Positions 35,365 through 42,216 of a stretch of DNA of 42,216 nt are shown here, piece by piece. The translations under genes and the position numbers were made by a program. The notes beneath the pieces were generated by a model. The model did no database searches. It was not told where the DNA came from and worked only from the letters and a program-made list of their open reading frames with translations. The stretch lies in contig PARQ01000018.1 in assembly GCA_002711555.1 (NCBI GenBank), positions 1-42,216 of the forward strand, in the 5' to 3' direction. This stretch comes from Rhodospirillaceae bacterium. GTDB lineage: Bacteria > Pseudomonadota > Alphaproteobacteria > UBA8366. Within the stretch, counting starts at the first letter, position 1; each line of letters opens with the position of its first letter.

Positions 35365-35735
35365 CAGAAATGTTTCTCCCGTCGCCGTTCCTCAGCTTCA
35401 ATTTCGTCCTCTTCAATCGAGCCATACGAGTCTCGAATACGCACAACCAGTGCAAGCGCAAGAGCAGTTGTTGCCACACCAACCACGATTGCTGTTAAAA
35501 TTAAAACATGTGGTAGCGGGTTTGAGTAAACGGTAATACCTTCGGCGATGATCGGTGCACTACCATCCTGGACTTTGCTCATGGATATATAGAAGACAAA
35601 GACCGATACCTGAAAAATATTGAGCCCAACAACCTTCTTAATCAGGTTGTGTTGTGCCATAACGATATAAAACCCTATCATCATCAACACGATAAAAATC
35701 CAGTAGTTATATAAACCAGTAAATTGGTCCATCAT
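35364..35735 (-). CDS. mrpC: Mrp-type antiporter subunit C (NuoK-like)
   Basis: A 123-residue protein with three membrane helices and the NuoK/MrpC pattern: YNYWIFIVLMMIGFYIVMA, then LIKKVVGLNIFQVSVFVFYI and PLPHVLILTAIVVGVATTAL. The C-terminal tail is strongly charged (EEDEIEAEERRREKH), longer than in short MrpC proteins. A second ATG follows at once (35732). It overlaps its upstream neighbour by four bases. Confidence 0.9.
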   Translation of the reverse strand: MMDQFTGLYNYWIFIVLMMIGFYIVMAQHNLIKKVVGLNIFQVSVFVFYISMSKVQDGSAPIIAEGITVYSNPLPHVLILTAIVVGVATTALALALVVRIRDSYGSIEEDEIEAEERRREKHF

Positions 35736-36196
35736 TCAGACTCATCCTGGTTAGCAAAAACGTAAAAAATAGTAATCATAGCAGCAGCTACAGTCACTCC
35801 GACACCTAACTCAATCAATAAAATACCCAGATGCTGGCCAGCAACAGGGTCTTGCAATAAGACTGAATAATTAAGGTATCTCCCGCCTTGAAACATACCT
35901 GCTATACCTACTCCTGCATAAAGTAGAAGTCCGGCTGCTAGAAAAAATCTCCTTGCCCCGGGTGACAATACTTTCATTCCAACATCAACGCCAAAAATTA
36001 AAGCATAAAGTATAAAAGCACTGGCAAATATAACACCAGCCTGGAACCCGCCCCCGGGACCAAAATCTCCATGGAACTGAACGTATAAGGCAAATAGCAT
36101 AATCAACGGAATTAAAAGTTTTGAGCAAACGCGTAGAACCTCTTTGTGTTGCATTTCACGACGCCTGCGCTTACTCATAGCTCGTAAATTTTTCAT
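35732..36196 (-). CDS. mrpB: Mrp-type antiporter subunit B (MnhB domain)
   Basis: A 154-residue protein with four membrane helices and the MnhB signature HGDFGPGGGFQAGVIFASAF (about residues 43-62). The N-terminus is basic (SKRRRREMQHKEVLR). GGAGAA just upstream of the ATG acts as ribosome-binding site, and the start overlaps the previous stop (ATGA). MnhB subunits are part of the membrane arm of the antiporter. Confidence 0.9.
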   Translation of the reverse strand: MKNLRAMSKRRRREMQHKEVLRVCSKLLIPLIMLFALYVQFHGDFGPGGGFQAGVIFASAFILYALIFGVDVGMKVLSPGARRFFLAAGLLLYAGVGIAGMFQGGRYLNYSVLLQDPVAGQHLGILLIELGVGVTVAAAMITIFYVFANQDESE

Positions 36197-36753
36197 GGGA
36201 GTTCTCCAGAACGTGTTCGCTTCTTCATTTTATTTTTCTTTTTACGGCGACGCCCAATTAACGCCAGAACTCCCGCGGCGGCCGTGAAAACAACCGTCAC
36301 CTCTCCTAACGTATCGTAGCCTCGATAGCTCGCTAGAACCGAAGTTACCACGTTTGGCATTCCGGTCTGTTTTGGACCGCGTTCGATATACTCTGGGGCG
36401 ACATGCTGGTGGATAGGGGCCATAGGGTCCCCATAACGCGGCATATCTAAAGTACCATAAATGAGCGCTGAGCCCACCACTACAACCACAGCCAAATGGG
36501 GCCAAGACACTCCTGGGTCTGCTTTCTCATGCGAGGTCGTGAGAGCTAAAGTACCTAACATTAAAACTGTCGCGATGCCGGCGCCAACTGCCGCCTCAGT
36601 AAATGCAACGTCAACCGCATCCATGACGACATACAACACCGCGGCATTGAGGCTAAAGCTACCTGAAAGCATGACTACCGCGAAGAGATTACGCAGCCAA
36701 AGCAGTGCCAAAGCGCTCACTACCATAAAAGTAAGGAGTGCGTAGAAGATCAA
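36193..36753 (-). CDS. MbhD/MbhE-like (DUF4040) subunit of Mrp/Mbh-type antiporter
   Basis: A membrane protein equal to the C-terminal part of MrpA, or MbhD plus MbhE of archaeal membrane hydrogenases. The MbhD-like part has ALLWLRNLFAVVMLSGSFSL and DVAFTEAAVGAGIATVLML, and the MbhE-like part has SVLASYRGYDTLGEVTVVFT, all typical. Its presence as a separate gene shows that the operon has no full-length MrpA. The start is unusual: the best ribosome-binding site (36769-36773) points to ATA at 36762, while the first conventional start after the previous stop is TTG at 36753, 15 bases from that site. An ATG at 36816 would mean a 58-base overlap. I give the TTG but the first few residues are uncertain. 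Confidence 0.85.
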   Translation of the reverse strand: MIFYALLTFMVVSALALLWLRNLFAVVMLSGSFSLNAAVLYVVMDAVDVAFTEAAVGAGIATVLMLGTLALTTSHEKADPGVSWPHLAVVVVVGSALIYGTLDMPRYGDPMAPIHQHVAPEYIERGPKQTGMPNVVTSVLASYRGYDTLGEVTVVFTAAAGVLALIGRRRKKKNKMKKRTRSGELP

Positions 36754-36758
36754 ATTTT

Positions 36759-37115
36759 CTATGACGATCCTCCCCTTTTTTTCCGTCGACCAGTTTTCGG
36801 GTTTATTCCACCCCAAAGTGCCGCTTGTGCCAATGCATGGGTCGTTGTCGGGTTTGTAATAAACAGAAATAAGGCGATCAACACCAACTTACCACAAACT
36901 AGAAGAGCTGCTTTTGTCGACGGCAAAATTTCGAACGCCTGAATTGCCAGTCCTGAGAATAACAATAATATCCCGAGGGTTTCAATAATGCTTCCTGCAT
37001 GCATCCGGCTGAATAAATCTGGCAGCCGAACAAGTCCAACAGCACCTATTAAACAGAATATTGCGCCTGAACCAATCAGTGCCCAGCTAGCTATATCTAG
37101 TGCTGACTCACTCAT
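36759..37115 (-). CDS. mrpG: Mrp-type antiporter subunit G
   Basis: A 118-residue protein with three membrane helices and the MnhG/MrpG pattern GAIFCLIGAVGLVRLPDLFS and RMHAGSIIETLGILLLFSG, then FLFITNPTTTHALAQAALW. The C-terminus is basic (KTGRRKKRGGSS). The ATG overlaps the mrpF stop. Confidence 0.92.
   Translation of the reverse strand: MSESALDIASWALIGSGAIFCLIGAVGLVRLPDLFSRMHAGSIIETLGILLLFSGLAIQAFEILPSTKAALLVCGKLVLIALFLFITNPTTTHALAQAALWGGINPKTGRRKKRGGSS
36760..36773 (-). promoter_or_regulatory. Ribosome-binding site for the DUF4040 subunit with possible ATA start
   Basis: On the minus strand GGAGG (36773-36769) is followed six bases later by ATA (36762-36760), in frame with the MbhD-like protein, and the mrpG stop codon TAG overlaps it. 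No ATG, GTG or TTG lies at the usual 5-9 base distance. The protein deduced from ATA begins at the position where MbhD proteins normally begin. Whether ATA or the TTG at 36753 is used cannot be decided from sequence. Confidence 0.4.
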
Positions 37116-37399
37116 ATATCATCAACCTCTTCAACATTTGAGGTCCTTCCTAAGCGGGAAAACTTTATAAATTTTGTTACCGCAATGGTCGCTACAAAAT
37201 TGATAAGTGCATAAACCATAGCAATATCTAAGAATTCCGGCCTGCCATCTAGAAAACCATACAATGCAATCAAAATCACACTGAATGTCCCGAATGTGTT
37301 GACTGCAAGAATTCGGTCATAAACTGTTGGACCTTGCACCGCTCTAAAAAGTACCAATGCCATCGATGCTATGGTCAGCGCAGCAGCAAATTCAAACAT
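37112..37399 (-). CDS. mrpF: Mrp-type antiporter subunit F
   Basis: A 95-residue protein with three membrane helices. VQGPTVYDRILAVNTFGTF is the MrpF signature, followed by FLDIAMVYALINFVATIAV. AGGAG upstream of the ATG at 37399 fixes the start; the frame is open to 37480 inside mrpE but there is no site for an earlier start. It overlaps the end of mrpE by eight bases. Confidence 0.92.
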   Translation of the reverse strand: MFEFAAALTIASMALVLFRAVQGPTVYDRILAVNTFGTFSVILIALYGFLDGRPEFLDIAMVYALINFVATIAVTKFIKFSRLGRTSNVEEVDDI

Positions 37400-37889
37400 T
37401 CCCTGCTCCTTTGCCGCTAGTTTCAAGTTTTGTGACCTTGCTGTCCATTTCTCCAGTCTTAACGCCCGCTGCAGCCGCATTTGTTAATGCGTGAACACTC
37501 ATTTCTCCGTCCTCGACATCAACTGTTACTGTTCCGGGGGTCAGCGTTATTGAATGCGAATAAACAACATTCCCCACCTCACTTTGTTGTGAGGCCTCAA
37601 TCGTAAATATATGCGGCTGAATTTCCATGCGCGGTGAAATTATAATCTTAGCAACTTCTAAATTTGCCTTCACAATTTCCCAAAGCAACCAAGGAAAATA
37701 AATAATCATTCCAAACCCAAGATGGCTTGGGTGCCCCTCGTGATCGATTACATCCATTCTATGCGCAACATATAGCACTACCCCAATGGATAATACACCT
37801 AACAACAAAATCAACGTGTTATCGTATATGCCCGAAAGCAAAAGCCATAAAACCGCAAGCGTGATACCAGAACCGATATTATGAGGCAA
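37392..37889 (-). CDS. mrpE: Mrp-type antiporter subunit E
   Basis: A 165-residue subunit, first gene of the antiporter operon. Two or three membrane helices are followed by the MnhE soluble domain; YFPWLLWEIVKANLEVAKII and SHSITLTPGTVTVDVEDGEM are the family blocks. The start is TTG at 37889, supported by AGGAG (37897-37901) with seven-base spacing. A TATAAT sequence upstream fits a promoter. Gene order E-F-G-MbhD/E-B-C-D matches the sodium-translocation module of archaeal Mbh hydrogenases more than a standard mrpABCDEFG operon. Confidence 0.9.
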   Translation of the reverse strand: MPHNIGSGITLAVLWLLLSGIYDNTLILLLGVLSIGVVLYVAHRMDVIDHEGHPSHLGFGMIIYFPWLLWEIVKANLEVAKIIISPRMEIQPHIFTIEASQQSEVGNVVYSHSITLTPGTVTVDVEDGEMSVHALTNAAAAGVKTGEMDSKVTKLETSGKGAGNV

Positions 37890-37920
37890 AATATCTCTCC
37901 TGAAAAATTAATACCCGATT

Positions 37921-37948
37921 ATTATACATCCGCTTAACCTGTAAGCAA
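37921..37948 (-). promoter_or_regulatory. Probable promoter of the antiporter operon
   Basis: On the minus strand a perfect TATAAT (37926-37921) follows TTGCTT (37948-37943) with a 16-base spacer. The -10 sequence ends 20 bases from the AGGAG of mrpE, leaving a short leader. The -35 matches the consensus only in TTG. No other promoter is as convincing in this gap. Confidence 0.5.
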
Positions 37949-38121
37949 ATTTCCAAATTTAATTTCGAATTTATGCAAAAATAGTACAAGAAATGACCTA
38001 TCTAGGGGCACTGCCAACAGAAAATATTATGGGGTCTCCATTTCTGCACTAAATACCCATCATTAGCGCGTACTTTTTTCGGCTCCCTACTCTCAGGAAA
38101 AGATACTTTTATTTAACATCC

Positions 38122-38214
38122 ATGAAATTCTTCTTGGTTTCCCTTCTTGCATAAACTTTGCTTGGGGCTGTTAAAGCGCAATCTAGCTTAAATGAACAGT
38201 CGTATGGATGCTAA
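38122..38214 (+). pseudogene. Remnant of a secreted protein: signal peptide broken by a stop codon
   Basis: The frame from ATG at 38122 reads MKFFLVSLLA, then TAA, then TLLGAVKAQSSLNEQSYGC and a second TAA. If the first stop is ignored the whole looks like a Sec signal peptide: a lysine start, a hydrophobic core, and a VKA-Q cleavage site. A point change to TAA would explain the break. No longer conserved domain follows, so only the start of a former gene remains, or this is chance. No ribosome-binding site stands at the right distance. Confidence 0.4.
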
Positions 38215-38542
38215 ATTAATCCCAAAATCATGCGCAACAGACGTGAGCAGCCTTAATTTTCGCCTTTTATTCCGATCACTATAGATAACATATATTATAC
38301 ACAAAAAACGTTGTAGCATTTGACCATGCGCAGTTTTCCATCGGACGCCGCTCGATCGATAAACCTCAAAACTATCTCTATACCGGATTCTACACCACTA
38401 AATGACATTCATTATATAACGCGTGATTCATAAACGAAAACTAAGACCTCATGGCAGGCTTGCGACATTTACTCAAAAGAACTAATTTTCCTGCATTCAA
38501 ATTTACTTTCAAAATCCTTGTTCATTACATGAAAGACAACTT

Positions 38543-39004
38543 ATGGATATGACCGGAGAATACCGCATTCCAGCCAGCCGTGAAGAGGTATGGAAAGCAT
38601 TGAACGACGTAGAAATTTTAAAGCAATGTATTCCCGGATGCGAGGAAATTGAAAAACACTCCGAAACTGAGTTAAGTGCCAAGGTAACGGCTAAAGTGGG
38701 ACCGGTAAAAGCTAAATTTAATGGAAAAGTAACATTATCTGACATAGACGCGCCAAATGGCTATACAATCGCTGGTGAGGGCACAGGGGGAGCAGCAGGT
38801 TTTGCAAAGGGCGGTGCTTCAGTAATCCTAAAGGCGGAAGGATCGGAAACTATTCTGTCATATGAAGCAAAAGCTGCAGTAGGGGGAAAACTAGCACAGA
38901 TCGGCAGTCGTTTAATTGACTCGACGTCTAAAAAACTTGCCAATCAGTTTTTCAGTAATTTTGCAAAAGCGCTAGGTGCCGATGAAGAAGAAGACGAGGA
39001 TTGA
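38543..39004 (+). CDS. coxG: CoxG-family protein (SRPBCC fold)
   Basis: A 153-residue protein of the carbon monoxide dehydrogenase subunit G family. PASREEVWKALNDVEILKQC and IPGCEEIEKHSETELSAKVT are the typical start, followed by VGPVKAKFNGKVTLSDID and FAKGGASVILKAEG. The acidic C-terminus (DEEEDED) is noteworthy; CoxG of other bacteria often has a C-terminal membrane anchor, which is missing here but could be supplied by the 40-residue membrane peptide directly downstream. CoxG is thought to help recruit the enzyme to the membrane. It is the first gene of the cox run. Confidence 0.88.
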   Translation: MDMTGEYRIPASREEVWKALNDVEILKQCIPGCEEIEKHSETELSAKVTAKVGPVKAKFNGKVTLSDIDAPNGYTIAGEGTGGAAGFAKGGASVILKAEGSETILSYEAKAAVGGKLAQIGSRLIDSTSKKLANQFFSNFAKALGADEEEDED

Positions 39005-39006
39005 AT

Positions 39007-39129
39007 ATGGCGTCTCGGAATGGTCATCATGTAAATGATATTGCTGAGGGTCTAAGACCTGCAGCGTGGATTCCAATACTTATATGTGTAGCCCTATTGA
39101 TGCCGCTCTTCTTCGTGTTATCTCGTTGA
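39007..39129 (+). CDS. 40-residue single-span membrane peptide between coxG and coxS
   Basis: A short frame starting two bases after the coxG stop. The product has a polar N-terminus (MASRNGHHVNDIAEGLRPAA) and one hydrophobic segment (about residues 21-38, WIPILICVALLMPLFFVL) ending in SR. The tight spacing to coxG and the clean topology suggest it is real and co-translated. It may act as the membrane anchor that this CoxG lacks, which is inference. I know no named family. Confidence 0.6.
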   Translation: MASRNGHHVNDIAEGLRPAAWIPILICVALLMPLFFVLSR

Positions 39130-39197
39130 ATATGTACCTAACATTATTGATACATTAGAACTCTAAATTTCGAGATATTAAGGGGGAAGAACAAAAA

Positions 39198-39665
39198 ATG
39201 CCAAGCGTAGCCATGAAGGTTAACGGAAAAGATGTCAGTGCAGAGGTCGAGAACCGTACTTTGCTTGTGCAATATTTGCGAGACTATCTCAACATGACAG
39301 GTACCCACGTTGGCTGTGATACAAGTCAATGTGGCTGTTGCGTTGTGCATGTGAATGGGTCTTCGGTGAAGAGTTGCACGATGCTCGCAGTGCAGGCTGA
39401 GGGTGCAGATGTTGTTACAATTGAAGGCCTTGCTGATGGAGAGATTTTGCATCCTATGCAGGCTGCGTTTCGTGAACACCATGGCCTACAGTGTGGTTTT
39501 TGTACGCCGGGCATGGTTATGAGTGCAGTGGATCTTGCAAAAGAAAACCCGGACCCCTCGGAAACAGAGATTAGAGAATGGCTTGAAGGAAACATCTGCC
39601 GCTGTACCGGCTATCATAACATTGTAAAAGCAATTGCAGCTGGCACGAAGAATATGCAGGGTTAA
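39198..39665 (+). CDS. coxS: CO dehydrogenase-type [2Fe-2S] small subunit
   Basis: A 155-residue iron-sulfur subunit of the molybdenum hydroxylase (xanthine oxidase/CO dehydrogenase) family. The plant-type cluster cysteines are 40, 45, 48 and 60 ([18 protein letters not shown] and KSC) and the second cluster uses 99, 102, 134 and 136 ([23 protein letters not shown]). It carries electrons from the molybdenum site to FAD. A purine-rich site (AAGGGGG) lies about 15 bases upstream. In normal clusters coxL follows, but here coxM is next after a 172-base gap without a gene. Confidence 0.92.
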   Translation: MPSVAMKVNGKDVSAEVENRTLLVQYLRDYLNMTGTHVGCDTSQCGCCVVHVNGSSVKSCTMLAVQAEGADVVTIEGLADGEILHPMQAAFREHHGLQCGFCTPGMVMSAVDLAKENPDPSETEIREWLEGNICRCTGYHNIVKAIAAGTKNMQG

Positions 39666-39837
39666 TAAACGATGAATGGGTTTTAAATTAGGATATAAAG
39701 TGTACCTTTTACGAAAGTCGACCCGATATTATTGTTTTTAGCAAGATATGGGAAAACATTTCGTTTATCAGAGTGAAATAAAAAATATCGAGTAGTTTGG
39801 ATTAACGGCCAACGGGTGCCTAACGGGAAGGTCTATT

Positions 39838-40635
39838 ATGTATAATTTTCAATACCATCGCCCAAAGAATCTTGAAGAAGCTTCTCAAACATTAAATGTG
39901 GGAGACGACCCAAAATTGGTTGCTGGTGGAATGACAATTATACCAACTCTCAAACAGAGGTTAGCCCAACCGTCTGATTTAATTGATCTCGCAGATATAA
40001 ACAATTTGGTGGGTATAAGTCTCCAAGAACAATCATTAGAAATAGGCTCAATGACAAGACACTGCGATGTTGCAAAATCTGAAATTGTTAGTGAAATTAT
40101 ACCCGCACTTTCCAGCCTGGCAAGCCATATAGGGGACTCGCAGGTACGACACCGAGGCACAATAGGCGGTTCGTTGGCTAACAATGATCCAGCTGCCGAT
40201 TATCCGGCCGGTGCACTGGGACTTGGCGCAACAATAATTACTGATAAACGGGAAATCCTCGCTGACGACTTCTTTGTGGGCTTATTTGAAACGGCGCTGG
40301 AAGATAATGAAATAATCACGGCAGTTAGGTTTCCAAAACCGAAACGTGCGGCATACACAAAATTTCCTAATCCCGCTTCACGTTATGCTATTGTTGGAGT
40401 TATGGTTGCCGAGATGAACGATGAAGTTCGTGTTGCAGTGACCGGAGCGGGAGACGATGGGGTCTTCAGAGAAGAAAAAATGGAGACTGCTCTGTCAAAC
40501 AACTTCACGTCTGATGCAATTGCGGATATTAGAATTAGCGATGAAGCCCTTTTGTCAGACATTCACGCAAGCTCAGAATATCGTGCGCATTTGGTCAACG
40601 TAATGGCCCAGCGTGCGGTAGAAAAAGCTACTTAG
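39838..40635 (+). CDS. coxM: CO dehydrogenase-type FAD-binding medium subunit
   Basis: A 265-residue flavoprotein subunit. The two FAD motifs are LVAGGMTIIPTLKQRLA (AGGxS/T type) and GTIGGSLANNDPAADYP (TIGG type). It passes electrons from the CoxS clusters to the respiratory chain. Length is slightly under the usual 270-290. The 107 bases after its stop hold no gene. No coxL lies between it and coxS, so the enzyme is incomplete as seen here. Confidence 0.9.
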   Translation: MYNFQYHRPKNLEEASQTLNVGDDPKLVAGGMTIIPTLKQRLAQPSDLIDLADINNLVGISLQEQSLEIGSMTRHCDVAKSEIVSEIIPALSSLASHIGDSQVRHRGTIGGSLANNDPAADYPAGALGLGATIITDKREILADDFFVGLFETALEDNEIITAVRFPKPKRAAYTKFPNPASRYAIVGVMVAEMNDEVRVAVTGAGDDGVFREEKMETALSNNFTSDAIADIRISDEALLSDIHASSEYRAHLVNVMAQRAVEKAT

Positions 40636-40742
40636 TACTTCTCTGAATAGCCTGGCTCAGGGCTTTCCTGGTTTTATTAGGAAGGAGTATGTAAATTTTT
40701 CCCGACTTTCCAAACATAATGCCGAAATGAAGTGGATTTAAT

Positions 40743-41672
40743 ATGGCAAAGCTTCCGACTTGTGTTGACGCAACTCTAGATTTGCTAAAAACAGGTAATT
40801 ACATTGCCGACAGGAGCCTTGCTACGGCGCTTTATTTGTCGCTCTCGCTCAATAAACCACTTTTCCTTGAGGGTGAGGCCGGTGTAGGTAAAACAGAAAT
40901 TGCTAAAGTTTTGTCGAAGACCCTTAATCGTGAGTTGATTCGATTGCAATGTTACGAGGGTTTGGACGTTGCCTCCGCGGTTTATGAGTGGAATTACGCC
41001 CGCCAAATGCTCGAAATTCGCTTGCAGGAAGCCTCCTCTGAGTCACGCGACACAACCGAGCTAACGCGTACCATCTTTAGAGAAGATTTTTTAATCGAAC
41101 GACCGTTGCTACAGGCGATGCGCGGAACCGAAGATTGCGCGCCACCCATATTACTTATTGACGAACTAGATCGTGCAGATGAACCTTTTGAGGCATACTT
41201 GCTGGAAATCCTGAGTGATTTTCAAGTTACAATTCCAGAATTAGGAACAATTAAAAGCTCACATCCCCCTATTGTTATCATTACATCCAATCGCACCCGC
41301 GAGGTTCATGATGCTTTGAAAAGACGTTGTTTCTATCACTGGGTTGATTACCCTGACGCATCACGTGAACTCGACATCATCTCAGTCAAAGCCTCAAAGG
41401 CATCATCGGAACTGTCAGGGCAAATTGTTGCATTCGTTCAGAAACTTAGATCTGGAAATTTATTTAAAGCTCCGGGGGTAGCAGAAACTATAGACTGGGC
41501 TCATGCATTAACACAGTTAGATTGTGTGGCCTTAAACTCAAATATTATCGACGATACGGTGGGAGCATTACTAAAATACCAGGATGATATTCAGAAAATA
41601 CGTGGCTCAGAAGCCGGAAAATTACTTGAAGAAGTGAAGGCAGAGCTGTCAACGCCTGGAGAAAATGAATGA
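40743..41672 (+). CDS. coxD: MoxR-type AAA+ ATPase, CoxD-like
   Basis: A 309-residue AAA+ ATPase. Walker A is EGEAGVGKTEIAKVL, Walker B is PPILLIDELDRADEPFEAY, and the arginine-finger region is ALKRRCFYHWVDYP. CoxD proteins mature the CO dehydrogenase active site (the Cu-S-Mo centre) as chaperone-like ATPases; that role is known for Oligotropha CoxD, and carry-over here is by family and location. The stop overlaps the coxE start (ATGA). Confidence 0.92.
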   Translation: MAKLPTCVDATLDLLKTGNYIADRSLATALYLSLSLNKPLFLEGEAGVGKTEIAKVLSKTLNRELIRLQCYEGLDVASAVYEWNYARQMLEIRLQEASSESRDTTELTRTIFREDFLIERPLLQAMRGTEDCAPPILLIDELDRADEPFEAYLLEILSDFQVTIPELGTIKSSHPPIVIITSNRTREVHDALKRRCFYHWVDYPDASRELDIISVKASKASSELSGQIVAFVQKLRSGNLFKAPGVAETIDWAHALTQLDCVALNSNIIDDTVGALLKYQDDIQKIRGSEAGKLLEEVKAELSTPGENE

Positions 41673-42216
41673 CAGATACTGAATGCTGCCCCCATCAAAA
41701 CGTGGAACAAGGTAAGTTAGCCGAAAATATATTACATTTTGCCCGGCTCCTCCGCTCGGCGGGATTACCTATTGGACCCGGTATTGTTATTGATGCAATC
41801 ACAGCGGTAAATAAAATAGAGCTTTCAAAACGTTCGGATTTTTACTGGTGTCTGAACGCCGTGTTTGTCAATCGACATGATCAAATAGATGTGTTCAATC
41901 AGGCGTTCCACATTTTTTGGCGTAATCCAAAATTCCTCGAGCGGATGATGTCCCTAGCTCTTCCCTCCTCAGCAGACGCTGCTTCAGACGAAGCAGAACT
42001 GATTTTGCCTAGGTTAGCTGACGCATTACCAGATGATAATCCCGTGAATGAACAACGTGACGCACCTGAATTAGAAACAAAATTCGATGCAGTTATGACT
42101 TGGAGTCAGAATGAGATGCTACGCGAACTGGATTTTGAAAAAATGACACAAGCAGAAATGGAAGAAGCAAAGAAAATAATGAAAAAATTGACCCTTCCTC
42201 TCAAGGAAATGCCAAC
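41669..42216 (+). CDS. coxE: VWA-domain maturation protein CoxE, truncated by window edge
   Basis: The frame is open from the ATG at 41669 to the window end (182 complete codons), so only the N-terminal part is seen. Blocks typical of CoxE are present: NILHFARLLRSAGLPIGPG, then RSDFYWCLNAVFVNRHDQID, FHIFWRNPKFLERMM and further on MLRELDFEKMTQAEMEEAKK. CoxE works with CoxD in assembling the metal centre. The metal-ion-binding VWA domain itself would lie beyond the window. Confidence 0.9.
   Translation, partial: MTDTECCPHQNVEQGKLAENILHFARLLRSAGLPIGPGIVIDAITAVNKIELSKRSDFYWCLNAVFVNRHDQIDVFNQAFHIFWRNPKFLERMMSLALPSSADAASDEAELILPRLADALPDDNPVNEQRDAPELETKFDAVMTWSQNEMLRELDFEKMTQAEMEEAKKIMKKLTLPLKEMP

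Larger units (their letters stand above)
37890..38542. other. Long gene-poor divergent region between antiporter and cox genes
   Basis: About 650 bases between two divergent operons. It contains the probable mrpE promoter on the minus strand and, at 38122-38214, a broken signal-peptide-like frame. A frame of 30 codons at 38192-38284 has no family features. The coxG promoter should lie near the right end but I see no clear -35/-10 pair. No RNA gene or large inverted repeat was recognised. Confidence 0.6.

Noticed and set aside
40680..40694. GGAAGGAG immediately followed by ATG TAA, upstream of coxD
   Set aside because: A start-stop pair with only one base between the site and ATG is more likely chance in AT-rich sequence.

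Overview
The window looks like a stretch of chromosome from a marine, aerobic alphaproteobacterium, AT-leaning by eye. The lineage is inferred from an NDUFS4-like complex I accessory subunit, a retinal-making crtB-crtY-blh set of the kind that accompanies proteorhodopsin, carbon-monoxide-dehydrogenase-type cox genes and an Mrp/Mbh-like antiporter operon. A SAR116- or Rhodospirillales-like bacterium fits, but no rRNA or universal marker here proves it. No insertion sequence, phage gene or CRISPR array was seen.

Layout. (1) 1-2720: the end of a carotenoid/retinal operon (crtB cut by the window edge, crtY, blh). (2) 2865-6725: sulfur and general metabolism: mercaptopyruvate sulfurtransferase, an acetyltransferase, an L-2-hydroxyglutarate oxidase-like flavoprotein and cystathionine beta-lyase. 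(3) 6901-9065: a nucleotidyltransferase-sugar kinase fusion and a GmhA-like isomerase, which together suggest activated heptose synthesis. (4) 9071-25333: the most unusual part, a glycan or protein-modification island. It holds four proteins that join TPR repeats to a GT9-like, a GT41 (O-GlcNAc-transferase-like) or an unrecognised domain, one TPR-radical SAM-SPASM fusion, two further radical SAM enzymes, two methyltransferases and an RmlD-like reductase. The unrecognised domain occurs in two separate proteins, and in one of them it occurs twice, the second time in decayed form. (5) 25422-29593: housekeeping and accessory genes (Nei-type DNA glycosylase, NAD(P)-binding protein, tRNA-Arg(UCU), NDUFS4-like protein, carboxymuconolactone decarboxylase-like protein, tRNA-Pro(UGG), 2-hydroxyacid dehydrogenase). 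(6) 29702-37889: a tightly overlapping minus-strand antiporter operon, E-F-G-(MbhD/E-like)-B-C-D-D-small protein-D, followed by a DUF192 gene. (7) 37890-38542: a long gene-poor gap containing what looks like a broken signal peptide. (8) 38543-42216: coxG, a 40-residue membrane peptide, coxS, coxM, coxD and the start of coxE, with no coxL between coxS and coxM.

How the parts may work together (inference). Light through retinal/rhodopsin and possibly CO or another small reduced substrate through the cox enzyme would supplement respiration, and the antiporter would couple proton and sodium gradients. The TPR island probably builds and attaches a heptose- or deoxysugar-containing, methylated glycan to a surface structure. 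TPR-glycosyltransferases are known to modify flagellins in Caulobacter (FlmG), but no flagellin, S-layer or other acceptor gene is visible here.
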